Source: Temnopleurus reevesii (lineage: Eukaryota; Echinodermata; Echinoidea; Temnopleuroida; Temnopleuridae). From it: a stretch of 64,000 bases of DNA. The notes beneath the pieces were generated by a model. The model had not been told where the DNA came from. It ran no database searches and saw nothing but the letters and a program-made list of their open reading frames with translations. The DNA lies in the NCBI GenBank assembly GCA_036244855.1, contig BQKZ01001479.1:15421-79420 (forward strand), read 5' to 3'. Below, piece by piece: positions 36,972 through 49,745 of this stretch; positions within the stretch are counted from its first letter, which is position 1; each line of letters starts with the position of its first letter. The position numbers were made by a program, and so were the translations under genes.

Positions 36972-37203
36972 GAGCCGTACAGGAAGACTCACACTTTAAG
37001 AAATATAAAAACGCTCCCTTGACGCACAAAGACGTAGGTCGTACGGTAGACTGACGTTCAGCGCACGCTCCTTGAGGCGCAAGCCGTACGTCAGTCCAAC
37101 GTCTGATCAGCGTATATTGTGTGCCCATGAAGTGTTTTTAATTTTAAAAAAAGCAAGAAACTCTGGGCCGACGCAGACTAGACTGCAAAGGTGTGAGTCG
37201 GCC
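36972..37203. mobile_element. MITE, family C, divergent copy
   Basis: The right end is clear (AAAGGTGTGAGTCGGCC then TTA). The left end GAGCCGTACAGGAAGACTCA is degraded. The interior has GGTCGTACGGTAGACTGACG and inverted GCCGTACGTCAGTCCAACG. Confidence 0.6.
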
Positions 37204-37229
37204 TTATATACGGTATACATGTTCATATA

Positions 37230-37483
37230 GGCCGACTCACACCTTTGTGTTTTTAACCTGCGTCGGCCCAGCGTTTTTTGAAAATTAAGAAATGCTCCCG
37301 AGACACACTGTATACGCTGGTCAGACGGTGGACTGACGTTCGGCTTGCGTTTAATTTAATGAACGTGCGCTGAACGTCAGCCCACCATATGCCATGCGTC
37401 TTTCCGCGTCCAGGAAGAATTTCTAAAATAAAAAACGCCTGAGCCAACGCTGCAGGCTAAAATCATAACGGTGTGAGTGAGCC
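37230..37483. mobile_element. MITE, family C, copy 2
   Basis: Starts GGCCGACTCACACCTTTGTG and ends AACGGTGTGAGTGAGCC followed by TTA. It is about 95 percent similar to the copy at 34996 and lies at the same position in the duplicated block. Confidence 0.75.
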
Positions 37484-38729
37484 TTAAAGGGCAATCTTAC
37501 CCGTTATTTACCCTTACCCGTTAGACATTGTTATTCAGAGCGTGACAAAAGTAGAATAATGATTTCAGTTCGCAAATTATTTTCTTTTCTTGGATGGCCT
37601 GCTAAAATGAGAAGAATAACGAATCCCATTTCATGGCAAATATCGTTCATTCAAGGAATGAAGGTCGTTGACAGGTTGTGCGCCTACGCTATATGACGTC
37701 ATGCATAATTCATTTCCATGTGAGTTCATTTTGATACGACAATCTTCATATGCTTTGTACAAATTGCATGTGGGCACTTCCCATTTGACAACCCTGCCGA
37801 GAGTGGAGGGGGTCTCAAATGTTCGCTACCTCCCCCCTTTCATGACGGGTTGACAAAATAATCCCCCCCCCAAAAACAAATCAAAACAAATTAAAAAAAA
37901 TAGTAGCCCCCTCCCACCCCCAAATAAAAATGACCCACACACGTTCCAATATCCTCCCACATAGCTATATTTTATGTTAATTTTAGGGTCTTTGACTAAA
38001 CAAATGTTATGATGGCAATATTGGATTAAATAAGTAGCCTAAAATGAACATACAATTATTATTTCAAATATACCCGCTTTCGACTACAAAACCGACGCCC
38101 TCTCTAATCTCTCTTTCTTCAAATTCTTCTAATATTTTATTATTATACTCTTCTTTAGAACTCTAAGGCTTTTTTTAGTAATCATTGTTGAGTTTGCAAT
38201 TTTAGTTTTAATTTCATAAAGTCAGTGTGTAAATTGGTTTTTAGGAAGTAAATCATGATTTGATATGGAGATTAACAATTACAATCTGGCAAATTTGATT
38301 CTTCGAAGTAGTAATAAGACTTGATCTGTACCTTTTTATTCCCCTTCCATACACGATCCATTGGACTTAGTTGGACTAATCGAATCTCATTCAAATGTAA
38401 CAAATCTAATATCCGCCCATTAATAATTCAGAAAGATAATTTTTGTGAGGCCCCTGAATCCTTCATGAGAGGGTTATTTTTGCGTTGTATAATGAACACC
38501 CGGAAAGTAGATCTTCATTTTCGCATCAAAATATTTATCTATTTCTTTGATTTAAGTATTCCTCTCTTTCGTTAGTTTGTTATCCGTCCGGTCTTCAAAC
38601 GCTGTCATTGCGATTGATGTCTATCTATCATGGTTAATCCTATATATGTTTATGTTTTGTATTCAATGTAAAAGTTTCTGTCATATAATTATGTGTTTGT
38701 TAATATGTAATCGATGTATTTTGTATTAT

Positions 38730-38821
38730 GCAGGGCCTTCAGGAAGAACAGTACTGCGATTACTGATGAGGCTACCCTGTTGAAATAAAACGTAATAAAT
38801 AAATAAATAAATAAATAAATA
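38730..38821 (+). mobile_element. LINE 3-prime tail with (AAAT)n
   Basis: GGGCCTTCAGGAAGAACAGT, then GATGAGGCTACCCTGTTG and AAATAAA repeats. This wording is typical of the 3-prime untranslated end and tail of CR1-type LINEs. No coding part is visible directly upstream. Confidence 0.5.
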
Positions 38822-39171
38822 TGTCGACATTGATTTTGTTTTCACTAATTGTCCAACTTTCTGTGCAATGATATCATTGTCGATGACGAGTTTTCCTACG
38901 TTTTAAATAAAAAATAGATAAAATATTTGTACATTGCTTTTTCTTTCAATTCTTTGATATTGATATGTCATTTCAAACGAAATATGAATATATTTTTTCT
39001 AATTTTATTATCTAACTGTTTTACTCATTCATTGCTATCTTTTCTGACGGAATAGAAAAATAACGTTGACATCGAAAATTGACATTGAAATATCACTGTC
39101 CTTGTCAATCAATAATCCTCTTTTCTATCTTTTTACAAATGTACACTGAAAAAAGCACTATGGTGAAATAT

Positions 39172-39232
39172 TTATTCACGTGATATCAAATAATCTTATT
39201 TCTGAAATAAGATTATATGATATCACATGAAT
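39172..39232. repeat. Short perfect-looking hairpin
   Basis: TTCACGTGATATCAAATAAT and the inverted partner ATTATATGATATCACATGAA flank CTTATTTCTGAAATAAG, giving a hairpin of about 60 bases. It may be the core of a small MITE, or an isolated palindrome. Confidence 0.6.
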
Positions 39233-39934
39233 ACTTAGTAGAAGGATAAGCATCGTATGCAACGGTTGTTGCTAGGTTGGGCAAGCTACACTGTTTGTCC
39301 AACCTTAAATTGTAAGTTGCATTCTAACTATTGTATTATCATTATATTGAACAGCTGAATATATTTTTAATGATTAAATTTGGTTGGTAAACTTATCTTT
39401 TGTTAGCAAATCATAAATAATGAGTAAACAACTACAATCTTGCAGACTTTTTCAGTGTACCAATGATTATTCACAAATTGGATATTTGTTCCAAATGCAT
39501 TTGGCGCCTTATAAATCACTCTTAACTGTTCAATCACTAGATAGAAGAGGGGAAACTGCAAGGTCTAATGCAGTATCAAATTCACTAAAATCCATCTTTT
39601 CATGTCATAAATTTACTGACCAGTAATCGGTGAAAATTCGATTAGCAAGAGGCCCGTCAACTGCTTTTTCAAAGCCCAAGGGAAATCAGATAACACTCTA
39701 AGTAGGTGTCGGTAGTAATTAGGATACAGAGAAAGGTTCCGTATTTATGAATTATGATCTTCGTTATTCTTTAATCTTGAAAGATTATATGCTTTCAATT
39801 ACATCACTGGAGTCCGTTTACATGAGAAGTGTTCTATGATACTGGGGTACACTTGTTACATATCAGGGTTTGTAGCTGGGGTCATACAGTGTTCAGGCGC
39901 GTAGGCAGAATTACAATCGAACGGGGGGGGGGGG

Positions 39935-39959
39935 NNNNNNNNNNNNNNNNNNNNNNNNN
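39935..39959. other. Assembly gap (25 n)
   Basis: A run of 25 unknown bases between a poly-G and a poly-A stretch, probably a homopolymer that defeated assembly. Confidence 0.95.
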
Positions 39960-40234
39960 AAAAAAAAAGGGGGAGGGGGAAACTGTCCTTAATTCATTTT
40001 GTTCCTTAAGTTTTCTTCATACTTAAAAAGAATCAAACTGTTTTTTTTTACGGGGCCGACGACCCATCAGCCCCTCCCGGACGCTCAACTAACATAAGGC
40101 GTATCTATATGGGGTTCGTCGAATTGATGATTCCCGTGCGACTATACCAGACTACACGCAAGAAACACATGTAATTTATCTTCGAAGAACTCGCAGAGTG
40201 ACTACACGTCTTGCGCTAATTTTTATTCTCTGAA

Positions 40235-40449
40235 GGCTGACTCACGCATTAGCGTTTATAATAAGGTCTTCTCAGAAATACGAAGCGAAGACGTTTGACC
40301 AACGTTGAAGATGCTTGTCTAGCACTAGATGTATGCACGCGGTAGCGTCAGCTAAGCGTCGTTCCTCCGTATTACTGTATTTACGGAGCGCTATGAACAC
40401 TGGGCAGACTGCTTGGCAATTAATGCAAAGGTGTCAGTCGATCAACGCC
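40235..40449. mobile_element. MITE, family C, diverged copy
   Basis: Starts GGCTGACTCACGCATTAGCG and ends CAAAGGTGTCAGTCGATCAA-CGCC followed by TTA. The interior has ACGCGGTAGCGTCAGCTAAG, similar to the member at 23489. Confidence 0.5.
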
Positions 40450-41736
40450 TTAGAGAGCCATTTCAGAATGTAGTACTGTACAAGCTATTTCAGCGCTTTG
40501 TGTGCACTTGCTCAAACGAAAACTGTTCTTCCAAATAATTTGTGGTAATAAGTGCTCGGAAATAGCTCTTTAAGAGCGTAGAAAATGACACTATTTGTCA
40601 CTTTGAAAATCATTTCTGATAACAAGAAATAGCATTAAGGGGTTTTGGGCGTGCACATGCCGTATAAGAAGAAATTGCCATGAAATATGTAAACGGGTTA
40701 AATACATCTAATTTTTGGAACGTGTTGGATATTAATGGACATCTACAACCATCTTGAGAAAGATAGTCAGGAACACAAACTCAAGATACCATATCAGACG
40801 GAAAATGAGATAAAATCCTTCTTTTCTGAGACATTTAGGTTTATGATGAATAGCTCCAAGCGTTTTAACATTTTATGGAGCAAGAAGGGAAATTTTGATT
40901 GCTACAGATCGGTGAATCAACCCCTTGGAAGCTTTAGACGATCATAATCATTTTTAGAAAGTTGTCGAAATTCCAGTTTTGAAATTGTATCCGATATATC
41001 TGCTACTTCCATATTCGCCAATATTCTAAAGATTTCTATAAACAGATTTCAAACTAATATACAATGACATAACTTTGCACCTTTTGGGCGCAAAATGGTA
41101 CAACACCATGGTCACCTTTCCAAAATCCATTACCATGATTACTACCAGCATTTCTCTAACCTTGACTGAATCTTGACAGTAATGAGAACGATATAACGAT
41201 ATCCACTTAACTCATTTGAGACCTTTTTCTGATTTTTTTTACCACTGCTGTAAATATACAACCCACTATAGACTACGGGCTTTTTGAAAATGGGTAATGC
41301 TACACTCAACATGGTAAAGTTGCTTGTTCCAATTATTATCTTAATTTCAACTCGGTGTGTGATTAAGCTTTGTTTAATTTTGTCATGGAAATGTCAAAAT
41401 CTGCATGAAGGTTTCGAAATTTTAACGAATATTTTTGCCAATACATCTACAGATATGTAAAATTCGACGTTCGCTATCTCATTTAATTGATTGATTAATA
41501 TTCTGATTGAATTTATTTCCGTATTAAAATCATTCACAGTTTACAATAATATGACACATTGTCAACATTTAGTTATTCTCCCAGACCCCTCCCCTTCTAC
41601 CTTGTTTATTGGGAGCCCAAATTTGGTATATTATATGAGACTACACTTTCATTAATAATTACAAGAAAGAAAACTGTTTACACATTGAACAATTCGAAGT
41701 CAGAAATTAAAATTTCAGAAAATTTCGTTTTGCACA

Positions 41737-42665
41737 CACACTAAGAAATTAGGGTACAAATTTGCACCCCTAGGGGTACAATCCCATGTAACACCGGGTG
41801 AACCCTATGGGGTACAAGTTTGAACCCTAAATAGTAGGTGCAATTTTGTACCCCAACCAAGGGTACCAGTTTGTACCCTATTGGAACACATTTGTACCCC
41901 AGGGATGCAAAATTGTACCATTAGGGTACAAAATGAGATCTTTGGCGTTTGGCAAAAAAAGAAAGGAAAGGATGTAGTTTAGAGTCGTGTATCATTCAAT
42001 TCTGAATATTTACGTCCGAAGAAGAAGAGAGAAAGAGGGTCGCCATCTTAACGTCTCCACCCGAAAGACGGTATGCGACCTGGTTTTGAACCCACAGGCA
42101 GGAACGAACCCAAGTCTTTATGACTGTCCCGAACAGATGGACTTCAGGCGCACGCCACGGCGCCTCAGTCAATATCGACCCTCGATATCGACTCTCGATA
42201 CCGACCCTCTTTGTACGTGAAATAGTGCCACCTGATTGGTCAGCCACTGTCGCCTCGCTCGCTCGCCATTGGTTAAGACGTGTTCCTTTTCTAGTCTGCT
42301 ATTTATAAACTTTATTCAAAACATCCATGTATTAATGTGTTTTTTTCTTCCGAATCTTGTAAGGATCAACGGAATAAAAAACATAGTAATAAATTAAATC
42401 TATTACGTATGAAATAGAGTTCCTAAAGGTAAAATAAGAACAAAATCAGCATTCATTTCCGATCACGTATAGAGAGTGGGGTCTGCATTCTGAACTAGTT
42501 TCAAATCGGGAGGGTACAACGTTGTACCCTTCGTACCAGCTTTCATCACATTGGATTAATTTTAAACCTCATAGGGTATAATGAGGATGCCGGCGGGATG
42601 CCGGGGTTCAAATTAGTGACTTTGCGTGATTGTGGACCCTAACTGTACCCTAATTTCTTAGTGTG
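41737..42665. mobile_element. Non-autonomous DNA transposon with GTACCC-rich ends (about 0.93 kb)
   Basis: The terminal inverted repeat CACTAAGAAATTAGGGTAC (from 41739) is matched perfectly by GTACCCTAATTTCTTAGTG at the right end. The first 200 bases contain about ten GGGTAC/GTACCC words in both orientations. The interior has a SINE-like insert. No transposase is visible, so it would depend on an enzyme elsewhere. A related fragment with the same GTACCC words lies at 57845-58020. Confidence 0.8.
41990..42300 (-). mobile_element. tRNA-like (SINE-type) insert
   Basis: On the minus strand there is a good RNA polymerase III B box, GGTTCAAAACC (about 42085-42100), preceded by CGTGGCGTGCGCCTGAAGTC as a possible A-box region. 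It lies within the GTACCC transposon. A complete tRNA fold is not evident, so I call it SINE-like rather than a tRNA gene. Confidence 0.4.
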
Positions 42666-42669
42666 CATC

Positions 42670-44070
42670 AGTTCTGCACATGGGCAACAACAGAGCATCT
42701 CCCAAATTTGCGGCTTTCTCAGAAAACGTCTTAAACATTTCCCTTGCGTTTTTAGGCCAATTTCCGCCCGTATGGGCAGGGTATCAATGTCACCACTTAA
42801 TGACGTGTATGATAAAATTGATGGTGATATCTACACCGGTCTCCATCAGCGTGTAATAAAACACGGGTTCTGTAACTACGTGTCTCGAAAGATTAAAAAT
42901 AAAACAGATTTTTAACCGAAAATGACGGTTAAATGGGAGAGCTGTATTTATGGGAGTTTTAAGTCTAATGGAGGGTGAGATGAATTACGAAACTTTGGAT
43001 TTTTTTCTTCATGACCTGTACACCTTTCACTCTCTTTTTTCCATTGGTAGTTGCTTCATCCGCCTGGATTTTAAATGGTCGCCTAATCATTTTGACGAGG
43101 CTTCCATTAGGACGTTCGTGAAACCAATCTTCCCAACATCATGAGTCTTTTTTAGAATGATGGGGCTAGGGGGAGGTAAAGGATTTTGACGACCCCTATC
43201 CCGACTATCCCACAAGAAAAAACAGCAACGAAGCCTCCCCCTCCCCCTTCTCAAAAGAAAAGATGAAAGTAGATCTTATAGAAATTTTGCACCCCCTAAC
43301 GGAGATTTGCACCTCTTTCAACTTCAATTAGGCTCATTTTCCCTGGGGGTAGAGCTGGAGCTATCAGAGCCCCTCCTTACAATCTGAATACCCCTAAAGT
43401 CCCTACATATACCCACAGTCAGCTGAAAGTTTCAAAATTAAGTCTTATCGACTTGAATTTAAAAGAAGAGTCTACCCAAAAATGATTCTTTAACAGAAGC
43501 AGAAAAAATTGGTTAGTAAAACAAAAATCGAACAAGAAATTAAAAAAAAGTTATGAATTTTTTAAGATTTGAAAAAATGGGCAAATCAGTGAATATTTCC
43601 AAAGATGTCGCCAATTTGATGACATCATGGGTGCACAACTAACCATAGCTCTCGTTATAAATATGTTGGAAATTTCATTATTCTTACAGAAAGTTGCAAA
43701 GTTTGTATTAATGTAAACATGCAAATAGTGGATCTACATATTTATCATAAAGATATCATAAGGGTTAAAGTTTTGAGGAAATCATATTTTAGGGGAAAAA
43801 GTAACATTTTATGACATTGATATGAATGTAATGAATTGTCAGTTGTGCACCTATGACGTCATCAGTTGCCAATTTGTCTAAATGTATAAACATTCATAAC
43901 TTTCTTATTAGTTGTCCAATTTTTCGCGAACTTTTTTGGTTCTGTTAATCTAATTTTTCTGCTCCTGTTTAAGAAATATTATTTTTAGGTAGACTGTTCT
44001 TTTAAGATTTTGTAATGTTAAGTGTGTGGTGTGCCTATACTGCAACATCAGAAAAGCACCAGCGATGAGC
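42670..44070. other. Intergenic, nothing supported
   Basis: No gene or clear element. A phrase near 43830-43930 (GTCAGTTGTGCACCTATGACG, then TCATCAGTTGCCAATTTG) resembles sequence at 33100-33190 and at about 45950-46020, suggesting an old dispersed repeat. Confidence 0.4.
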
Positions 44071-44076
44071 AACTCA

Positions 44077-44193
44077 GGCCCCGGTCACATAGAGGCCCGG
44101 AAGCAGCACGATTCAGCACGACTCTTTGTAAATTCAAAGTTAACTGCATCAGAACAAAGAGTCGTGTTGAATCGTGTTGTTTCCGGGACTCTA
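44077..44193. mobile_element. Palindromic MITE, family A
   Basis: Left GGCCCCGGTCACATAGAGGC, arms GAAGCAGCACGATTCAGCAC and AGTCGTGTTGAATCGTGTTG, and a loop around AAAGTTAACTGCATCAG. The right end is truncated after TTCCGGGACTCTAAT. Confidence 0.8.
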
Positions 44194-44375
44194 ATCTTAA
44201 TACAATATATACTTGGATTTCACTCCACATTAGTTGTTGCTATGTCGAACAAGCCTCGAGCAAGCTTTTGGGTTGTCAAAAACGACATTGTGTTAGGGGC
44301 ATGCATAACGTTTTCCTAAATCAGTGAAGATCTCGTGATGCTAACACTTTAACAGAATAAAAAAATTGGCTTTTA

Positions 44376-44697
44376 CCAGTTTACTAAGAATACTAGTAAA
44401 TGGAAAGCTGTCTAAGGAATCTTTATCCACCATTATCATCACTTAACCATTTTACCACATGATGGGGTTTTATAATAGCGTACCATATTGTGCTGATAGA
44501 TTGTGGCGTATACAATTGAAATGGGCGTTTACCAGTTTAATGATAATACTAGTATGTGGAAAGTAATTTGTCCAGCGAATATTCATCCACCCTCATCTCT
44601 TAACCATTTTACCACATAATAGGGTTCTATAATAGCGTACTATATTGGGCTGATAGATTGTGGCGTATACAATTAAAATTGTGGCGTATACAATTAA
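44376..44697 (+). repeat. Tandem duplication of about 150 bp
   Basis: Two adjacent units share CTTAACCATTTTACCACAT, TATAATAGCGTAC and GCTGATAGATTGTGGCGTAT. The last 20 bases of the unit (TTGTGGCGTATACAATTAAA) occur once more at the end. Confidence 0.8.
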
Positions 44698-44699
44698 AA

Positions 44700-47330
44700 G
44701 TTGGATGAATTATTTCCCCGCAGAATTTAATCGCTTTGAAAAAAAAAATCAGAACTGCACGAAAATAGTTTAATTTCCTAAAGATTCAAGTTTGTCATTG
44801 AAGTTAACTGGGTCAATAAAAAGTGAAGAGCGCTATTGTGGGTCATATTATACTGGGCCCCAATAAAGTGTAAAGGACTTAAAGATGACCTTGTCGCTCG
44901 AGCGGATAAAATTACAATGGCGTTTTTTCTTTTTATAATGCATATCTAAAATCTACATTGCATTATCTTCGACTAGCCATCAATATTACAAGCTGAGCTT
45001 TTTAGCGATTCTTTCTATTTCCTAAAAATGCACATTTACACTGTTGATCATTACAGTAATCTTAATGTTATCAATTGATTCTTAGTATAATTTATGAGCT
45101 ACTTATCAAATGATGCTTGACTAATGCGTGTCATATTTACTTTTTGTCATATGTTGTATTATACGTCATTATGTGTGTTGTTGTGAAAGAAATTCATGAA
45201 AATTAAATGAAATTAAATGAAATTGAGGTGAAACTCAGCCTTCCCATTTTTGGAAATTGTACCGGTTGGCAAATATATCTTACATCGTCTTAATCTATTA
45301 ACTACTGAATGTGTATAGGTAATGCTTTCACTATATGAATTACAAAATTTTGTATTAAATTGTTTACATTTGGCAAACTGCATTGACAGATTTTAGTCGA
45401 TTGATCATGTTAAGATTTAAATAAAAATGTCTTATTTCCTTTTATTTTTTGTGGTGGTGCTATATATAAACAGGTTTGACTTGGTTAGAAATATGCGAAG
45501 TCAGGGAAGAGCTGATTTGTCAACAGGAGCAGAAAATTCAGACAATTAATAAAGATAAATTCTATTAACTCTTAGCAACATGTAAAACTTGTGAAAATGA
45601 TAAAATACCTAATCAAATTGACAACTTTCATGACTTTCATAATGTCATGGTGTCACTTTTATCCATTTATTTTTCAAATCAAATTCTACATAATAGATTA
45701 TTTGTCAATTTTTGTCCAGTCTCAAACCAAGCTTATATTTTTTACATGCTCGTATGCACACCTGTAGAAGATATTTCCAAAAATTTTCAATTTCGAAGAA
45801 ATAACTCCAATCGATAAATTCCTCAATACATGAAATTAAAGATCTCGCAGAGAACTCTTCAGTCAGAATCGATGAAAGTATGTAAAATTATTATGTCCTC
45901 TTTGAAAAATCTAGGAAATTATATTTTTGGAGAAAAGTAAGTTTTCAGTGTTGATGCACACATATTAGTCGGTTAGAAAACCTAACACGACGTCATTAAG
46001 TTGCCAATTTGTTGTTTTTCACAAATTTGTCATTAAAATTCATGCATTTCGTAATAATTGGACGAAATTGTTGAAACTTTTTGTATTCTGTGTGGTTGCT
46101 TCCAATGACAAAAAAAAGGAATAAATTTATCGCTAGGAATTCCCTTTTAGCTCATGCACAATTGAATTTACTGAATTGGTTCACCCAGTCAAAGAGCGTG
46201 CTATATATAGCAGCGTTGTGACATATCATGCACATCGTCAAAGGCAAAAGCCGAAAATCAAAATGCGTCTTTCAATTAAAAAAATGAAAATTGCGATAGA
46301 TTCTGAAGTTTATTTGTAATCAATCGCAAGTATCTTTCTATATTTTCCCCGCACAATCTGGATACTGAGCTATGTTTATGTTTACCTTTTTCCCCCTTTC
46401 TTTGTATATGTCTGCGTAATCTTCTGCTGTAAAAGTCTGAAAGGCCATACTGCCAATTTAGATTTACAGTGCTTTAATATGCATTCGACTGTATATACAA
46501 ATACATCCAACTGCGAAATATGACGGTATTCATGGGGTTTAATTCAAGTTTATGATCGTTTTTTGTTAATAATAACTCCGCGGTTTTCGCCGCATGTAGC
46601 CCCTCAAAGGAAAACAATTGTGAACTATATACGTCCTCTGTATAGATGTTCTGAAACGATAAAAATCGTGTTTTTCCCTATCTCGCTCTTTTGTCCTCAA
46701 TTCTAAAAGATGCCTGCGTTGAATTCTTTGCATATTTCTATTGTATTCTCCATGATCTTTTTGGCCCATGAAGTATATTGATAACATGATACGAGTCTTT
46801 CAAGCATATTTTAGTTTTATCAATGAAAATGCAATTACGTTGCGGTGATGTGTAAGCCATACATTGCAAAAGCAATATTGTTGAATAAACATCGACTGAG
46901 TTATCATTATATGGTGCACCACCAAAGTGTTAGAGAAACACTGGTGATGAATTACACAAATCAGGCATCGAAATGGAATTATATGTATTGTATATATTAC
47001 ATAGGAACATTATTATAAACTTTGAAATCAGCACTGCATAGTGCTGCATATTGAAACATAGTTTTTAAATGTACCATATAAAGCGGGATACTAAATCCTG
47101 TAACATGTGTAAATGGCAAAATGTTATGGAACTCAGCCCAAATTACCTGAGAAATATTTCCGATTTAGATAAGTATAAGGCTATGCTTAAGAATTATTTA
47201 TTTAACAAATAATTTGCATGTAAATGTACATGAGTCCAGTGCACAATATCAGATGTGCGTTGTTTTCTTGCTTTTTAAAGCAGATCTATATATATTCTCC
47301 ACTCTCCATTCTGTTATTTCTTTTTCTGCT
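44700..47330. other. Intergenic, nothing supported
   Basis: AT-rich sequence without a supported gene. A minus-strand open stretch at 46566-46787 is rich in Arg and Lys (QRIQRRHLLELRTKERDREK). It has no recognised domain or clear splice sites, so I leave it out as a gene. Confidence 0.4.
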
Positions 47331-47334
47331 CTGT

Positions 47335-47400
47335 AAGCGCATAGGGACATGCTATGTCTATGTGTTATGCGCTATAAAAGAACTGAATATTATTATTATT
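47335..47400 (+). mobile_element. Retroposon 3-prime tail
   Basis: GCGCATAGGGACATGCTATG, then TATGCGCTATAAAAGAACTG and a (TTA)n run. The same type of ending is seen at 36786-36845 and 54755-54810. Confidence 0.5.
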
Positions 47401-48184
47401 AAGAGTGAGTCGTAGTTGATGGAATACAGGGGGTGTATATCCCATCATAATAATAGGTTAACTCATATGATAATCAGACATTTCTTTAAAAATTTGCAAT
47501 GTATTGCATCAATATTTTGGATTAAAAGCCTCGGTATGTCCTTCATAAAAAAAAATTATTGAATGAATACAAATGAGACAAAACAAGAAAATACCAAATT
47601 ATGAATCCCTTTAAACGGACAAAATTATATTATTTCCAAAAATAAACTTTCATATCTAAGACATTTTTTGTAGGAAGGGGTTCGAAAAAGAATGACTTCG
47701 TGAACGTTTATGACAAACAAAGCGAATGTTAAAACTGTGTCAAATTTAAAACAACGGATAATGAAGTACGAAATAAGCTACTAATATGGTCTGTTGCCAG
47801 GCCAGGTAAATGTTCATTCGATATTAACATGATGAAAGTGTTAAACTAGATCTACAGATTCAGTAATTGCATATCATGTTATAATAGTTCAGCCAGATTC
47901 TGATGATGTCGAAAAATCCTTCTGGCAAATGTCCATCATTCACTTGCATTGAAAAAAAATGAGGAACAAAATAAACAACAAGCAACATTTTTTTTCCCGT
48001 TGGAATCTTCTTATACAGTCTTTATAAGTTCATAGACAAAAAAGATGAAAAACAGGGATGCATGCATTTGCACAAATACATATTCCAGTACATATTTAGC
48101 TGCATAAAATAGTATTTCAAAGCAAACATGTTGATCATTTCCCTTGTGGAATAACATAACTATAACAAGTTTTGTCTATTCTTA

Positions 48185-48366
48185 CCTTGGATTTCTTTTA
48201 TTGAAGAAAGGTGTATCGAGAGCGTGACTGTATGGTCTACTGCTAAAGCTGAATAAGTGAGAATGACGGAAACACGATCCATTTTATGCGATTTTTCGCC
48301 CAAATTCTTCGTACTGGCATGATCTGATGATAGGGGTTCAGGCATGAGTGAATTTTCACCAAACAT
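48185..48366 (-). CDS. Possible first exon of an unrecognised gene
   Basis: A minus-strand open frame starts with Met at 48366 (a second Met at 48282 begins MDRVSVILTYSALAVDHTVT) and runs into a textbook donor, CCAAG-GTAAGAAT, at 48184. It has no signal peptide or known domain, and no downstream exon of matching phase 1 was convincing. It may be chance. Confidence 0.2.
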
Positions 48367-49440
48367 TCGAAAGAAGCCACAAATCTGCAGAGGTAGATTT
48401 GTATGTTTTCTGTTGTTCGGAATCCAACGACAACACGTATGAATACATCTTACTGTATATTGATTTCATTACTGTCATGTAATTCAAATAATTGGAAGTA
48501 ATATTGTTTCATTTATGTTATGATTTCTAGCGTGGAAAAATTAATACAATATTGACCTGACGTCACAATGGAGTAACTGAAGTAGTTTCCCTACGGAAAT
48601 AAATATGTAGATGTATAAATATATTTAAACAAACTTATCTAATAAATGAATATATGAACATATGAATTGATCAATGAGTGTTAAATTTGAATCGCTTGGT
48701 TGATTGATTAATGATACATAGTTGATGTGCAGATTAAAAGATATGAAACTTTCAATTACATTTATGGAGGCTTAATTGAACGAAGATTAGATGCAAAAAT
48801 TTCATATTTGATTATTTGAAAACTATCCTACATTCTAAGGCAACAATATGTTTTCAGTCAGTCTTGGAAAAAAATTCCGGGTTTTCCGCAACTTAAACGA
48901 ATTTTTCGACAAACAAACTGACTTTGGAAGCAGTAAATTTACATTTTCTTAATGTGATTTTCTCGGAAATATAAAATAAAAATCAGTGGATGTATAAGTA
49001 ATAAATGAGATTCAAAATCTCTCAAAATCAAGGAAAATCATGAGTCAAATCCTTTTCCTGCATATTTTTTTTTACATACTGACAATCATGCACAATAGGA
49101 AAAATGTACAATTCAGCACCTCTTTAGGGTGCAAACTAGTGCAAAACAAAAACTTGGAGCACTTTTTACATGATGGTGTAATCTTGCATCTTTTTATGAA
49201 GTTTTGAGTGTCATCACTTAATGCGTTTCAAACGTTTACGTATTAATGAATGTATGTTTGATGACTTAGTTATCGAGCTTCAACCTGGGTAAGAATCCCA
49301 AAGAAGCCGCGCTGTGGTGTAAATATGGCGCCCTAAAGAAACTGGTACAATGGGAAGGGGGGGGGTAGCCCTTCTAGCCACACATCCCATTTCTGTGGTT
49401 CTTGAATACGCCGCCGGTTTACTATTAGATTCATGTTTAA

Positions 49441-49745
49441 TCACTGGTCACATAGGGCTCCGGAAGCAACACGATTCAACACGACTCTTAGTTCTGAGGC
49501 AGTTAACTTTGAATTAGCAAAGAGTCGTGTTGAATCGTGATGCTTCCGGGGCCCTATGCAACCGGGGCTGTAATCACTGGTCACATAGAACACCTGAAGC
49601 AACACGATTCAACACGACTCTTTGTTCTGAGGCAGTTAACTGTGAATTAGCAAAGAGTCGTGTTGAATCGTGTTGCTTCCGGGGCTTTAATCACTGGTCA
49701 CATAGAACACCGGAAGCAACACGATTCAACACGACTCCTTGTAAT
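49441..49745. mobile_element. Tandem array of family A palindromic MITEs (left copy)
   Basis: Three units lie head to tail (49441-49570, 49574-49687, 49691-49745), each starting TCACTGGTCACATAG and separated by TAA. The first two are full hairpins with arms GGAAGCAACACGATTCAACA and TGTTGAATCGTGTTGCTTCC. The third is truncated after its left arm. Confidence 0.85.

Larger units (their letters stand above)
33724..37607 (+). repeat. Direct duplication of about 1.7-1.9 kb with a single n
   Basis: 33724-35371 and about 35740-37607 share long blocks: AACAGTATGTTGCCCGTTTC-like sequence, TTCGACACATCTGATTTTAC, the GATACTAGTCGGTTTATTGT stretch, a family C hairpin and GTTATTCAGAGCGTGACAAA. The left copy ends at the n at 35372. 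The right copy has extra sequence, including a retroposon tail (about 36785-36845) and another family C element (36972-37203). Divergence of a few percent plus insertions fits two haplotypes. Confidence 0.8.

Noticed and set aside
49441..49745. CRISPR-like direct repeats
   Set aside because: The units are whole palindromic elements with TAA spacers in a eukaryotic genome. There are no unique spacers and no cas genes.
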